Part shown: piece by piece, positions 47,444 to 56,190 of the stretch | Numbering within the stretch: the stretch's first letter is position 1 | Layout: the number at the start of each line of letters is the position of its first letter | Assembly (NCBI GenBank): GCA_016703545.1 | Contig: JADJBX010000002.1 | Location: 548,549 to 612,548 of the forward strand | Origin: Candidatus Amarobacillus elongatus | GTDB taxonomy: Bacteria > Chloroflexota > Dehalococcoidia > Tepidiformales > Tepidiformaceae | Direction of reading: 5' to 3' | Length of the DNA stretch: 64,000 nt | Notes under the pieces: generated by a model | What the model was told of the DNA's origin: nothing | Databases searched by the model: none | Seen by the model: only the letters and a program-made list of their open reading frames with translations | Program-made: the position numbers and the translations under genes

Positions 47444-48067
47444 ATGGCGGTGATTGCTGCACACGGACACGGCGTCGAATCCCACGGCGCCAGCCATATG
47501 TCTCCGGAGAAGCGCCTCCGCGTCAACCGCGTTGGGCTCTGGCTCTTCTTCTTCTCCGAAAGCATCATCTTCGGGCTCCTGTTCACGTCCCGCTTCTTCC
47601 TGCTGGGCACGCACCAGGAGCACGTCGACCAGTTCCTCGGCCTCGTCATCACCATCGTGCTGCTCGCCAGCTCGGTGACGGCGTACACCGCCGAGACGGC
47701 GATGGAAAAGGGCAACCGCAAGCTCGCGCAGTGGGCGTTGCTGGGGACCATCCTCCTCGGTGTCGTCTTCGCCGTGGGCGTCGGTTTCGAATGGTCGGTC
47801 GCCGAGTTCGGGCTGAAGCTCAGCGAGGAGCACCACCAGGAGCCGCAGAACGTGGTCTTCGGGACGGTGTTCTTCACCATGACTGGGCTGCACGCCGCCC
47901 ACGTTGTCAGCGGCGTGGGGATGCTCGTCCTCGCCTTCATCATGCTGTCGCGCGGCCACTTCTCGAAGGAGAGCCACTGGGGCATCTCCTCGACTATCAT
48001 GTACTGGCACTTCGTCGACGTGGTGTGGGTCTTCTACTACCCGGCCCTCTACCTCGTCGCCGGCTGA
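47444..48067 (+). CDS. coxC: Cytochrome c oxidase subunit III
   Basis: 207 residues with five membrane helices, the short form of subunit III. Family features: GLWLFFFSESIIFGLLFTSR, with the conserved Glu, VFFTMTGLHAAHVVSGVGML and YWHFVDVVWVFYYPALYL. It stabilises subunit I and its proton uptake. It starts immediately after the coxD stop. Confidence 0.93.
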   Translation: MAVIAAHGHGVESHGASHMSPEKRLRVNRVGLWLFFFSESIIFGLLFTSRFFLLGTHQEHVDQFLGLVITIVLLASSVTAYTAETAMEKGNRKLAQWALLGTILLGVVFAVGVGFEWSVAEFGLKLSEEHHQEPQNVVFGTVFFTMTGLHAAHVVSGVGMLVLAFIMLSRGHFSKESHWGISSTIMYWHFVDVVWVFYYPALYLVAG

Positions 48068-48078
48068 TCAGAGGATCG

Positions 48079-48597
48079 ATGACGCAATCGCAGGCCCTGC
48101 ACCGGGTCAGGTTCTGGGGAGGCTGGATGGCCGCGGCAGTTGTCGCGGCCTGGCTTCTGAACCTGATCTGGTGGGGCCTGCTTTCGCCCGCGGCCCGCGC
48201 CCCTGAGCTGCAGGTCCTCGAAATCCCCGCGGGTACCGGCGCCGCCATCGCCCGCGGCGCCACCTTCTCCTTCGCCGACAACTCCCTCGTTCTCGCGCCC
48301 GGGGCCACCGTTCGCGTGGTCAACCAGGACTCGCAGGAACACTCCATCGGGTCGTTCGTCATCCCGGCGGGCGAGACCTTCGATATCACCCTCCCCAAGA
48401 CCGGCGCCGATACCGAGCTGAGCTGCAGCATCCACCCCTCCGGCTACCTGGACCTTGGCGTCGAAAAGCGGCCGCCGCTGCTCGCGACCATTCTCCCGTC
48501 GATCCTCCTCGGTGCCCCGTTCGGCCTGTTGACGGCGCTCGCCATCTTCCTCACGGGGAAGATCGATTCGGACCCGAAGCAACCCGTGACCGCCTGA
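48079..48597 (+). CDS. Membrane-anchored cupredoxin-like protein in the cox operon
   Basis: 172 residues from ATG 48079. One membrane helix at each end (GGWMAAAVVAAWLLNLIWWG; ILPSILLGAPFGLLTALAIF) with a cupredoxin domain between: VRVVNQDSQEHSIGSFVIP supplies one His, and LSCSIHPSGYLDLGV supplies Cys and a second His. The usual axial Met is replaced by Leu or absent. It probably donates electrons to CuA or assists copper insertion; the cox operon has no other visible maturation gene. Confidence 0.78.
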   Translation: MTQSQALHRVRFWGGWMAAAVVAAWLLNLIWWGLLSPAARAPELQVLEIPAGTGAAIARGATFSFADNSLVLAPGATVRVVNQDSQEHSIGSFVIPAGETFDITLPKTGADTELSCSIHPSGYLDLGVEKRPPLLATILPSILLGAPFGLLTALAIFLTGKIDSDPKQPVTA

Positions 48598-48629
48598 GAA
48601 CAGAGGCGCGCAGACGCCCCCGGCGAGCG

Positions 48630-48635
48630 TAGAAT
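48630..48635 (+). promoter_or_regulatory. -10 element giving a probably leaderless CoA-transferase transcript
   Basis: TAGAAT lies 7 bp before ATG 48643, and no Shine-Dalgarno sequence is present. This spacing puts the predicted transcription start at or beside the A of the start codon. Confidence 0.5.
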
Positions 48636-48642
48636 CCCGGCC

Positions 48643-49878
48643 ATGCCTGACCTGCCACTCTCCGGGGTCCGCGTCTGTGACCTCACATGGATCATCGCCG
48701 GGCCCACGGCGACGCGCGTGCTCGCCGATTTCGGGGCCGAGGTCATTCGCGTCGAACACGCGCAGGCCGCCGACGCGGTGCGCTTCGGGCGGCCCATCGT
48801 TGGCGACCGCCCGACGATGAACAACTCCGGCTTCTGGAACTACATCAACCGCAACAAGAAGAGCATCCTCCTGAATGCGCGCCACCCCATGGGCGGCGAC
48901 CTCCTGCGTCGGCTGATCGCCGAGAGCGATGTCGTCGTGGAGAACTTCTCGAGCGGCATCATGGCGTCCTGGGGGCTCGACTACCCCCAGCTTCGCGAAA
49001 TCCGCGAGGACATCATCTACTGCTCCGTGTCCGGCTTTGGGCATTCCGGACGGGACAAGGCGTTCACCACCTGGGGGCCCACGGCGCAGGCGCTCTGCGG
49101 CCTGACGTTCACGTCCGGCCTTCCCGGCTACCCGCCCGCGGGCTGGGGCTTCAGCTACATGGACCACACGGCCGGCTACTCGGCGGCCGTCGCGATCATG
49201 GCCGCGCTTCACCATCGCAATCAGACGGGCGAGGGCCAGCACATCGACATCTCCCAGATCGAGGCGGGCATCGTGCTCAACGGGCCCGCGGTGCTCGATG
49301 CCACCGTCAACGGGCGAAGCTGGCGGCGGGAGGGCATGCCGCCCGGCAACCGCGCGTGGGAGCCGCGCGTCGCGCCCCACAATACCTACCCCTGCGCCGG
49401 CGACGACCGCTGGGTCGCCATCGATGTGACGAACGAAGCGGAGTGGGCGGCGCTTGTCATGGCCATGGACGAACCCCCGTGGGCCGCGGACGTGCGATTC
49501 GCGACCAACGCGGGGCGCCTCGCGAACGAGGACGAACTGGACGAGCGCATCGCGGCGTGGACGAGCGAATTCACTGACTACGAGGCGATGGAGCTGCTCC
49601 AGGCGGCGGGCGTGCGCGCCGGGGTCTGCCAGAAGGCGAGTGACAAGTTCGAACGCGACCCGCAGCTCGCCGCCCGGGACTGGTGGCATGAAGTCGAGCA
49701 CGGCGAACTCGGACCCGTCACCTACGACGGCGTGCTCCCCCGTCTCTCGGCGACGCCTGGATCCGTTCGCACGGCCGGGCCACTCATCGGGCAGGACACT
49801 CACGCCGTCCTCCGGGACGTGCTTGGGATGAGCGACGAGGAGATCGCCGAGACCGAGGCCATGGGGGTGCTGATGTGA
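48643..49878 (+). CDS. Class III CoA-transferase (CaiB/BaiF family), subunit 1
   Basis: 411 residues. Family features: GVRVCDLTWIIAGPTATRVL with the NAD-like CoA-binding start, NRNKKSILLNARHPMG, and GFSYMDHTAGYSAAVAIMA, whose Asp aligns with the catalytic Asp of formyl-CoA transferase. TGEGQHIDISQIEA follows. It moves CoA between a thioester and a free carboxylate. The next gene, a paralogue, starts within its stop. Confidence 0.9.
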   Translation: MPDLPLSGVRVCDLTWIIAGPTATRVLADFGAEVIRVEHAQAADAVRFGRPIVGDRPTMNNSGFWNYINRNKKSILLNARHPMGGDLLRRLIAESDVVVENFSSGIMASWGLDYPQLREIREDIIYCSVSGFGHSGRDKAFTTWGPTAQALCGLTFTSGLPGYPPAGWGFSYMDHTAGYSAAVAIMAALHHRNQTGEGQHIDISQIEAGIVLNGPAVLDATVNGRSWRREGMPPGNRAWEPRVAPHNTYPCAGDDRWVAIDVTNEAEWAALVMAMDEPPWAADVRFATNAGRLANEDELDERIAAWTSEFTDYEAMELLQAAGVRAGVCQKASDKFERDPQLAARDWWHEVEHGELGPVTYDGVLPRLSATPGSVRTAGPLIGQDTHAVLRDVLGMSDEEIAETEAMGVLM

Positions 49879-51098
49879 GCGGACCGCTCGCGGGTCTGAC
49901 GGTGCTGGAGGTGTGCGACGAACTCGGCCAGTTCGCGGGCAAACTGCTCGCGGACCTCGGGGCCGAGGTGACGAAGATCGAGCCCCCGGACGGTTCCAGC
50001 GCCCGCCGCGTGGGACCGTTCGTCAAGGATATCCCCGGGCCGAACCGCTCCCTGAACTTCTGGTACAACAACACGAATAAGCGCTCGGCTGTCCTCGATC
50101 TCGAAGGGAGCGAGGCGGACCGGGAGGCGTTCCGCGCCCTCGCCTCCACCGCCGACGTCGTGCTCGAAGACCGGGCGCCGGGCGCACTGGCTTCACTCGG
50201 GCTATCCCCCGAGTCCCTTCGCGCCGCGAATCCCGGGCTTGTCGTGTGCTCGATCACGCCATTCGGTCAGACAGGGCCGTGGGCGGGCTGGAAGTCCTCG
50301 GACATGGTGGGGCTCGCCCTGGGCGGGCCGATGATGATGAACGGCTACGACCCGGAGGATGCTCCCGGGGCGCCGCCAATCCGCGGCCACGGCGACCAGG
50401 GCTACAACACCGCCTGCCATTACGCCGCCCACGGCATCCTCGCCGCGCTGTTCCATCGCCACACCACGGGTGAGGGCCAGCTCATCGATTGCTCAATGCA
50501 CGAGGCGCTCTCCTGCACCACGGAGGTGGGGATGCCGTACTGGCTGTACGCGCGCCAGGACGTGATCCGCCAGACGGGCCGGCACGCCGCGGCACAGCGC
50601 ACCGAGCCCTGGCTGTTCCAATCGAAGGACGGCCGCCACCTGATCCTGTACGGGGTCGGGCGGGACAACGACAGCTGGCGCCGGCTGAAGCCATGGTGGC
50701 AATCGCACGGCTTCGGTCTGCAGTTCGACGAGCCCCGTTTCGACGCGCCGATCGCGAGGCAGCCGGGCCGCGGCTCGCCGGAGGCGGCGGAGATCATGGC
50801 CGAGATGGGGCGTTTCATCGCCGCCACCGGCGCCGACGAGGTCTACCGCGGCGGGCAGGAACGGGACCAGGCGTGGGGCATCGTGCGCGCGCCCGATGAG
50901 ACGCTGCAGGACCCGCATTTCCACGACCGCGGGCACTTCGTCGGGGTGACCGGCGAGGGGGTGGAGGAGCCCGCGCTGATGCCGGGCGCTCCGTACATCT
51001 TCAGCGCCACCCCATGGGAGCTTCGCCGCCCGGCGCCGCGGCTGAGCGAACATACCGAGGAAGTCCGCGCCGAAGCCGCACGTGCCGCGAAATCCTGA
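49875..51098 (+). CDS. Class III CoA-transferase (CaiB/BaiF family), subunit 2
   Basis: 407 residues from GTG 49875, overlapping the upstream paralogue by 4 bp. Same fold: GLTVLEVCDELGQFAGKLLA, NNTNKRSAVLDLEGSE, TTGEGQLIDCSMHEA. In the segment before the AAL helix it reads YNTACHYAAHGILAAL, so the residue aligned with the catalytic Asp of subunit 1 is Tyr. This suggests a non-catalytic partner in a heteromeric enzyme, as in other paired CaiB/BaiF systems; the substrate is unknown. Confidence 0.88.
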   Translation: MSGPLAGLTVLEVCDELGQFAGKLLADLGAEVTKIEPPDGSSARRVGPFVKDIPGPNRSLNFWYNNTNKRSAVLDLEGSEADREAFRALASTADVVLEDRAPGALASLGLSPESLRAANPGLVVCSITPFGQTGPWAGWKSSDMVGLALGGPMMMNGYDPEDAPGAPPIRGHGDQGYNTACHYAAHGILAALFHRHTTGEGQLIDCSMHEALSCTTEVGMPYWLYARQDVIRQTGRHAAAQRTEPWLFQSKDGRHLILYGVGRDNDSWRRLKPWWQSHGFGLQFDEPRFDAPIARQPGRGSPEAAEIMAEMGRFIAATGADEVYRGGQERDQAWGIVRAPDETLQDPHFHDRGHFVGVTGEGVEEPALMPGAPYIFSATPWELRRPAPRLSEHTEEVRAEAARAAKS

Positions 51099-51210
51099 CT
51101 TCACGCCCCGGTAACGGCGCGTTCATCCGCACGGGGCACAGTGATCGCAGGGCGCGGCGCTCCCCCCTCAACGGCGCCGTGCTGGCCGGCGGAGCCCTCC
51201 ACCGGCATTG

Positions 51211-51253
51211 GCCGCCAGGCCGCGATCGCTGTCCCCGCGGCCTGGCGGCTTTT
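51211..51253 (+). terminator. Rho-independent terminator after the CoA-transferase pair
   Basis: Perfect 14-bp stem GCCGCCAGGCCGCG / CGCGGCCTGGCGGC with an 11-nt loop, followed by TTTT. Confidence 0.8.
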
Positions 51254-51293
51254 CGTTGACCGACCGGTTCCCCGCGGCGTTCACTGTCACGGT

Positions 51294-52055
51294 ATGAACG
51301 AGCCCGGGTACGTCGTTGAGAACCGCGCCCAATGGAATGCACTCGCCCCCGGGTACGAAGCCGCTGGCCGCCGTGCCTGGACGGACGAGCCGAGCTGGGG
51401 CATCTGGGACACGCCGGAGGCCGACCTCTGTCTGCTGCGCGACGTTGCCGGGCTGGATGCCCTGGAACTCGGTTGCGGCACGGCCTACGTGTCGGCGTGG
51501 CTCGACCGGCTGGGTGCCAGGCCGGTGGGTATCGATAACTCGCCCGCGCAGCTCGCGAACGCTCGATCGCTCCAGCGGGAGTTTGGCCGGCCGTTCCCAC
51601 TGGTCTGGGGCGATGCCGAACACCTCCCTTTCGCGGACGCGTCGTTCGATTTCGCCATCTCCGAATACGGCGCCTGCCTCTGGTGCGACCCCTACCGGTG
51701 GCTCCCCGAGGCCGCGCGCGTCCTGCGGCCTGACGGCCGGCTCGCCTTCCTGACGAATAGCGCCCTCCTTATGCTGTGCGTCCCTGACCAGGACCACGTC
51801 GCGGCCGGGAATCACCTTCTGCGCGACTACCACGGCATGCACCGGTTCGCGTGGCCCGATGAGCCCGGTATCGAATTCCACCTCGGGCACGGGGACTGGG
51901 TGCGCCTGTTCCGGGCGAATGGGCTTGCCATCGAAGACCTCATCGAGGTACGCGTTCCGGCCAATGCCTCCACCCGCCACGATTTCGTCACGGCCGAGTG
52001 GGCGGCCCGCTGGCCCAGCGAAGAAGTCTGGGTCGTGCGGAAGGAGGCCCGGTGA
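51294..52055 (+). CDS. Class I SAM-dependent methyltransferase
   Basis: 253 residues from ATG 51294. The SAM-binding motif I is LDALELGCGTAYVSAWLDRLG; motif II/III regions are GDAEHLPFADASFDFAISEY and EAARVLRPDGRLAFLTN, typical of Methyltransf_11/25. The substrate is unknown. Its stop overlaps the start of the hydrolase gene. Confidence 0.88.
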   Translation: MNEPGYVVENRAQWNALAPGYEAAGRRAWTDEPSWGIWDTPEADLCLLRDVAGLDALELGCGTAYVSAWLDRLGARPVGIDNSPAQLANARSLQREFGRPFPLVWGDAEHLPFADASFDFAISEYGACLWCDPYRWLPEAARVLRPDGRLAFLTNSALLMLCVPDQDHVAAGNHLLRDYHGMHRFAWPDEPGIEFHLGHGDWVRLFRANGLAIEDLIEVRVPANASTRHDFVTAEWAARWPSEEVWVVRKEAR

Positions 52056-52663
52056 CCGAGTTCCTCGTGAACGGCCCCGGTGACGCGCCGGTGACGCTCG
52101 TGCTCGCGCATGGCGCCGGCGCCCCCATGGACAGCGGCTTCATGGAAGCGTTCGCGGCCGGCCTCGGCGACCGCGGCGTGCGTGTCGTGCGCTTCGAGTT
52201 CCCGTACATGCGCGCGCGCCGCGAGTCGGGTTCGCGTCGCCCGCCCGACCGCGAGGCCGTCCTGCTGAATACGTGGCGGGAGGTGATCGCCGAGCTCGGC
52301 GGCCATGTCGCGATCGGCGGGAAGTCGATGGGCGGACGTATGGCGAGCATGGTCGCGGAGTCCGTCGCCGCCTGCGCGCTGGTGTGCCTTGGTTACCCCT
52401 TCCACGCTCCCGGCCGCCCGGACAAGCCTCGCGTCGCGCACCTCCGCGACCTCGCGGTCCCCGCGCTGATCGTGCAGGGCACACGCGACCCGTTCGGCGG
52501 GCGTGACGATGCCGCGGGGTATGAACTGAGCGACGCCATTCGCGTGCACTGGGTCGAGGATGGCGACCACGACCTCACGCCACGCAAAGCGGCCGGCAGC
52601 CGTGATGCCGCGTGGGCGGCGGCGATGGATGCGGTCGCGGCGTTCCTGCGGGAACGGGCGTGA
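52052..52663 (+). CDS. Alpha/beta hydrolase (KANL3/Tex30, dienelactone hydrolase-like)
   Basis: 203 residues from GTG 52052, inside the stop of the methyltransferase gene. Oxyanion loop VLAHGAGAPMDSGFM, nucleophile elbow AIGGKSMGGRMASM (G-x-S-x-G with Ser), acid in LIVQGTRDPFGG and His in VEDGDHDLTP. This matches the KANL3/Tex30-like group of small hydrolases. The substrate is unknown. Confidence 0.87.
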   Translation: MTEFLVNGPGDAPVTLVLAHGAGAPMDSGFMEAFAAGLGDRGVRVVRFEFPYMRARRESGSRRPPDREAVLLNTWREVIAELGGHVAIGGKSMGGRMASMVAESVAACALVCLGYPFHAPGRPDKPRVAHLRDLAVPALIVQGTRDPFGGRDDAAGYELSDAIRVHWVEDGDHDLTPRKAAGSRDAAWAAAMDAVAAFLRERA

Positions 52664-52665
52664 GT

Positions 52666-53046
52666 TCAGCCGCCGGCCGCGGTGTTGCGCTCCGCCCCGC
52701 CCCGGGCGAGTTCCGAAAGCCGGTGGGCGATGCGCCCCCCACCCTTCACCATCGGCCCGAATCGCCAGGCGACGGCTTCCTCGAAGACCTCCGCCGTTGC
52801 CACGGGAAGCTTGCCGTCGTGCGACATAATCCACGCCCCGGCGAGCAGCCGCAGGTGGTACTCCGTCGCCCCGGCGTACTGGCGCTGGTCCAGCTCGGCG
52901 GTCAGGGCTGCATCCTCGGCCACGACGCGCGCGGCCAGTGCTCGCGCGGGCCGCGCCACGAACGGGTCAAGGTCGACCACCCTCCCGAACGAGGTCATGA
53001 GCTTCCCATAGATGGCGTCGTCGATGCGGGGTTTGCGGCGAAACAC
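52666..53046 (-). CDS. Unknown 126-residue protein
   Basis: 126 residues, mostly helical in appearance (YGKLMTSFGRVVDLDPFVAR, DAALTAELDQRQYAGATEYH). No Cys, no membrane segment, no recognised motif. Start ATG 53046. It converges on the hydrolase gene with two bases between stops and is divergent from mobA. Codon usage looks like its neighbours, so a real gene is likely. Confidence 0.55.
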   Translation of the reverse strand: MFRRKPRIDDAIYGKLMTSFGRVVDLDPFVARPARALAARVVAEDAALTAELDQRQYAGATEYHLRLLAGAWIMSHDGKLPVATAEVFEEAVAWRFGPMVKGGGRIAHRLSELARGGAERNTAAGG

Positions 53047-53078
53047 GTGCGCCCATTCTATGGCGCGGGCGGCGGCCT

Positions 53079-53684
53079 GTGACCGCGCGCCTGCCCGCCA
53101 CGGCGATCGTCCTCGCGGGCGGACGGAGCGCGCGCTTCGGCTCGGACAAGGCCGAAGCGCTGCTTCGCGGCCGATCCATGCTTGATTGGGTTCTCGCCGC
53201 GGTGTCCGGGGTGTGCGACGAGGTGATTATCGTCGGCGGCCCGCCACGCGAACGGCCGGGCGTCCGCTACCTGGCGGAGGAGGGCGACCTCCGGGGTCCG
53301 CTCGGCGGCATGGTGGCGGGGCTACGGGTTGCCCGCTTCGATGCCTGTTTCGCGACCGCCTGCGATGCGCCGTTGCTCGCGCCAGCGGTTGTGCGCGCGG
53401 TGCTGACCACCCTTGCTGTTGCTGACGCCGACGCGGCGCTGCCCGTCGTCGGCGGTGTGCCGCAGCCCCTCGCCGGCGCCTACCGGCGAGACGGGTGCCT
53501 TGCCCCTTTCGAAGCCACGCTCGCCACCGGGCGCGGAGGGCCGATTCATGCCGTGCGGAGCGTGCGCTGGACCGAACTGCCGGAGACGGCGTTGCGCGAG
53601 AGCGACCCTGATCTGCGGAGCTTCATCAATGCGAACACGCCGGACGCCCTCGCGGCGTTGGAGGCGCTGCTCGCCGGGGGTTAG
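53079..53684 (+). CDS. mobA: Molybdenum cofactor guanylyltransferase
   Basis: 201 residues from GTG 53079. Nucleotide-binding loop IVLAGGRSARFGSDKAEALL (LAGGxSxRxGxDK), then GPLGGMVAGL, and the metal-site CDAPLLAPAVV. MobA joins GMP to molybdopterin to make the bis-MGD precursor. No molybdoenzyme or other moa/mob gene is in view, so the client lies elsewhere. It ends 4 bp inside the convergent carbonic anhydrase gene. Confidence 0.88.
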   Translation: MTARLPATAIVLAGGRSARFGSDKAEALLRGRSMLDWVLAAVSGVCDEVIIVGGPPRERPGVRYLAEEGDLRGPLGGMVAGLRVARFDACFATACDAPLLAPAVVRAVLTTLAVADADAALPVVGGVPQPLAGAYRRDGCLAPFEATLATGRGGPIHAVRSVRWTELPETALRESDPDLRSFINANTPDALAALEALLAGG

Positions 53685-54733
53685 TGGCCGGTGCTGCTCG
53701 AACCCGAGGGTGCGGTCGTGGCGTGCGACGACCCGGACGACTCCGCGGCGGCGCCGCTCGATCCCGAGGCCGAGCCATGCGAGGACTCCCCGCCGGCAGC
53801 CTTCTCGCCCGTCGCGATCTCAAGGTACGCGTCCGCGAACTCGTGGTTCACTTCGAGCACGCCGTTGTTCAGGGTGGCGAAGGCGTAGTCGGGTGTGATC
53901 TTGGGCAGCGCATCGGCCGCGGCCTGCGATGTGACGACGCTCCCGGCCGAGACGTACCGCCCCTCGGGAATGGTCACGCCAATGACCTTCGCCCCCGGTT
54001 CGATGACCACGTTCTTGCCTACGACCGCCTTGAACACGAGCGCCTGCATGCCAACGAAGGTGTTGTCGCCGACCGCGGCCGGGCCGTGCACCTGCGACTG
54101 GTGGGCCATCGATACGTTCTTGCCGATGTAGACCGCGAACTTCTTGCCGTCGACGGTGACGAGGTTCTTTTCCACCGGTTCGCGGCCGTCGAAGGTTTCG
54201 AGCGCGTGCAGGACGACGCCGTCCTGGACGTTCGAACCGTCACTGATGACAATGGGCTGGCCCTCGTCGCCACGGATGCTGGCAAAAGGCGCCACGTAGA
54301 CGCGCGCGCCAATACTCACGTTCCCGATGACCGACGCCAACGGGTCGATGAACGCGCCCGCCGCGATCGCCGGTTGTTCCACGGTCGGGTTGAACGCGGT
54401 CTTCACATTGGGACGCACGAGGCCCATCGTCGACTCTTCGGCGCCACTCGCGCCCACGGGCGGCGCGAACCGTTCGCGGTAGACAATGAAGGCGGCCATC
54501 AGCACGACAGCGACGATGAGCCCGCCGTTGATCATCTGCTGGTGCGTCCAGGTCTGGACGGCCATGACGCTCGGCAGCTTCGGCAGGTCGAAGGTGAAGT
54601 GGAACGAGAAGCCGCCCTCGGCCTTTCGTTGAAGGGAGACCGGCGCGTCGCCGTCCCGGATCGGGACGACGTTCGAGGCGGCTTGCTCTTCGGGCATCTC
54701 TTCGTCTGCGCGCGCTTCGGCACCCCGAGCCAT
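53681..54733 (-). CDS. Membrane-anchored gamma-class carbonic anhydrase (Cam-like)
   Basis: 350 residues. Residues 60-85 form one membrane helix (GGLIVAVVLMAAFIVY) after a 60-residue cytoplasmic N-terminus. The rest is a Cam-type left-handed beta-helix: VIGNVSIGARVYVAPFASIR, GVVLHALETFDG (first zinc His), MAHQSQVHGPAAVGDNTFVG (second and third His). After the domain comes an unusual tail of about 40 residues rich in Ser, Gly and Ala with three His. It hydrates CO2 outside the membrane. It lies 75 bp downstream of the pyruvate dehydrogenase operon and may be co-transcribed. Confidence 0.9.
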   Translation of the reverse strand: MARGAEARADEEMPEEQAASNVVPIRDGDAPVSLQRKAEGGFSFHFTFDLPKLPSVMAVQTWTHQQMINGGLIVAVVLMAAFIVYRERFAPPVGASGAEESTMGLVRPNVKTAFNPTVEQPAIAAGAFIDPLASVIGNVSIGARVYVAPFASIRGDEGQPIVISDGSNVQDGVVLHALETFDGREPVEKNLVTVDGKKFAVYIGKNVSMAHQSQVHGPAAVGDNTFVGMQALVFKAVVGKNVVIEPGAKVIGVTIPEGRYVSAGSVVTSQAAADALPKITPDYAFATLNNGVLEVNHEFADAYLEIATGEKAAGGESSHGSASGSSGAAAESSGSSHATTAPSGSSSTGH

Positions 54734-54808
54734 CGGATTCTCCCCGCCGGTGTTACAGAAGGTATCGGCAGGGCAGTCCGTTCCGGGTAGCGCGGGGAAG
54801 CCCGGCCC

Positions 54809-56140
54809 TTACAGGGCCAGGCTCACCGGGTTTTCCAACAGCGACTGGATCTCCTTGATGAAGCGCGCGCCCTCGGCGCCGTCGCTGACGCGGTGGTCGG
54901 CGCTGAGCGCCACCTTCATCAGCTGGCGCACCACAACCTGGCCGTCGCGAACCGCGGGCTGCGGCATCACGCTCCCGACGCCCAGGATCGCTGCCTGGGG
55001 CGGGTTGATGATGCCGATGAGTGTCTCGACCCCGTACGCGCCCAGGTTCGTGATGGTGAAGGTCCCGTCGCTGTACTCCTCCGCCCGCAGCGCGCCGCTC
55101 TTCGCGCGCGCCACGAGGTCCTTCGATTCCCGCGCGATCTGCCCCAGCGTCTTGCCGGCGCAGCCGAGGATCGCGGGCGCAATCAGCCCTTCGTCCATCG
55201 CGATGCCGATGTCGATGTTGATGTCCGCGTGCATGCGCAGGCCGCTCTCGCTGAACTCGGCGTTGAACTTCGGGTGCCGTTCGAGCGCGAGCGCGCACGC
55301 CTTCACCACAAGGTCGTTCACGCTGACCTTCTGTTCCTCGCTGGCGGAGGCGTTGAGTTGCGAACGGAAGGCCATCGCCTCCGTCATATCGATGTCGAGG
55401 GTCAGGTAGTAGTGCGGCGCCGTCTGCTTGGACTGGGACATGCGGCGCGCGATCGCCTGGCGCATCCGGGTGAGCGGCTGGGCGGCGGCTTCACCCTTCG
55501 CGGACGCCGCCGGAGCCGGGCGCGCCGGCGCTGTCGCGGTGGGAGCGGCCGGCTCGGCCTGCCTCCCGCTGATTGCGGCCTCGACGTCGCGCCGGAGGAT
55601 GCGCCCGTCCGGGCCCGTGCCCGTCACCCTTGCAAGGTCCAGGCCCGCGTCCTCGGCGATGCGCCGCGCCACGGGCGAGACGCGCAGACGCCCACCACCC
55701 GACGCGCCGTCGGCGCCTGCTCCGCCCGGGCCGGGGGTGATGTTGACGTGCATTTGCTCGGTCTCGGGTGCGGGCGGAGGTGCCTCCTCGCGCTGCGCGG
55801 TGGTGGTGCCGGCGTTCTGGCGGGCCGATGCTTCGCCGTGGCCGCGGCGCGCGGGGGTCTCCGCCGCCGGCTGCCGGGGCGTTTCGCCCTCCACCTGCTC
55901 GTCGGCAGCGCCAAGGATCGCGATCACCTGCCCCACGGGAACGGTCTCGCCCTCTTCGACCACGAGCTTTTTGAGCACGCCCGATTCGAACGCCTCCAGC
56001 TCAACCGTGGCCTTGTCCGTCTCGATTTCGGCGAGCACCTCGCCACGGTTCACCTGGTCGCCGACCTGCTTCACCCACTTCACGAGCGTGCCTTCGGTCA
56101 TGTCGGCGCCCATCTGGGGCATCGTTACTTCTGTCGCCAC
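54809..56140 (-). CDS. pdhC: Dihydrolipoamide acyltransferase (E2) of the pyruvate dehydrogenase complex
   Basis: 443 residues from GTG 56140, with a GGGAGG site (the frame reaches 56167). One lipoyl domain with the lipoylated Lys in EIETDKATVELEA, an Ala/Pro-rich linker, the E3-binding domain RVSPVARRIAEDAGLDLARV, a second linker and the catalytic domain with ADHRVSDGAEGARF (HxxxDG). It carries the acetyl group from E1 to CoA. Last core gene of the complex. Confidence 0.95.
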   Translation of the reverse strand: MATEVTMPQMGADMTEGTLVKWVKQVGDQVNRGEVLAEIETDKATVELEAFESGVLKKLVVEEGETVPVGQVIAILGAADEQVEGETPRQPAAETPARRGHGEASARQNAGTTTAQREEAPPPAPETEQMHVNITPGPGGAGADGASGGGRLRVSPVARRIAEDAGLDLARVTGTGPDGRILRRDVEAAISGRQAEPAAPTATAPARPAPAASAKGEAAAQPLTRMRQAIARRMSQSKQTAPHYYLTLDIDMTEAMAFRSQLNASASEEQKVSVNDLVVKACALALERHPKFNAEFSESGLRMHADINIDIGIAMDEGLIAPAILGCAGKTLGQIARESKDLVARAKSGALRAEEYSDGTFTITNLGAYGVETLIGIINPPQAAILGVGSVMPQPAVRDGQVVVRQLMKVALSADHRVSDGAEGARFIKEIQSLLENPVSLAL

Positions 56141-56190
56141 TCGGGCCTCCCTCGGCTTCCGGACCATCGATCACGGCGCTCGGCCGTGGG

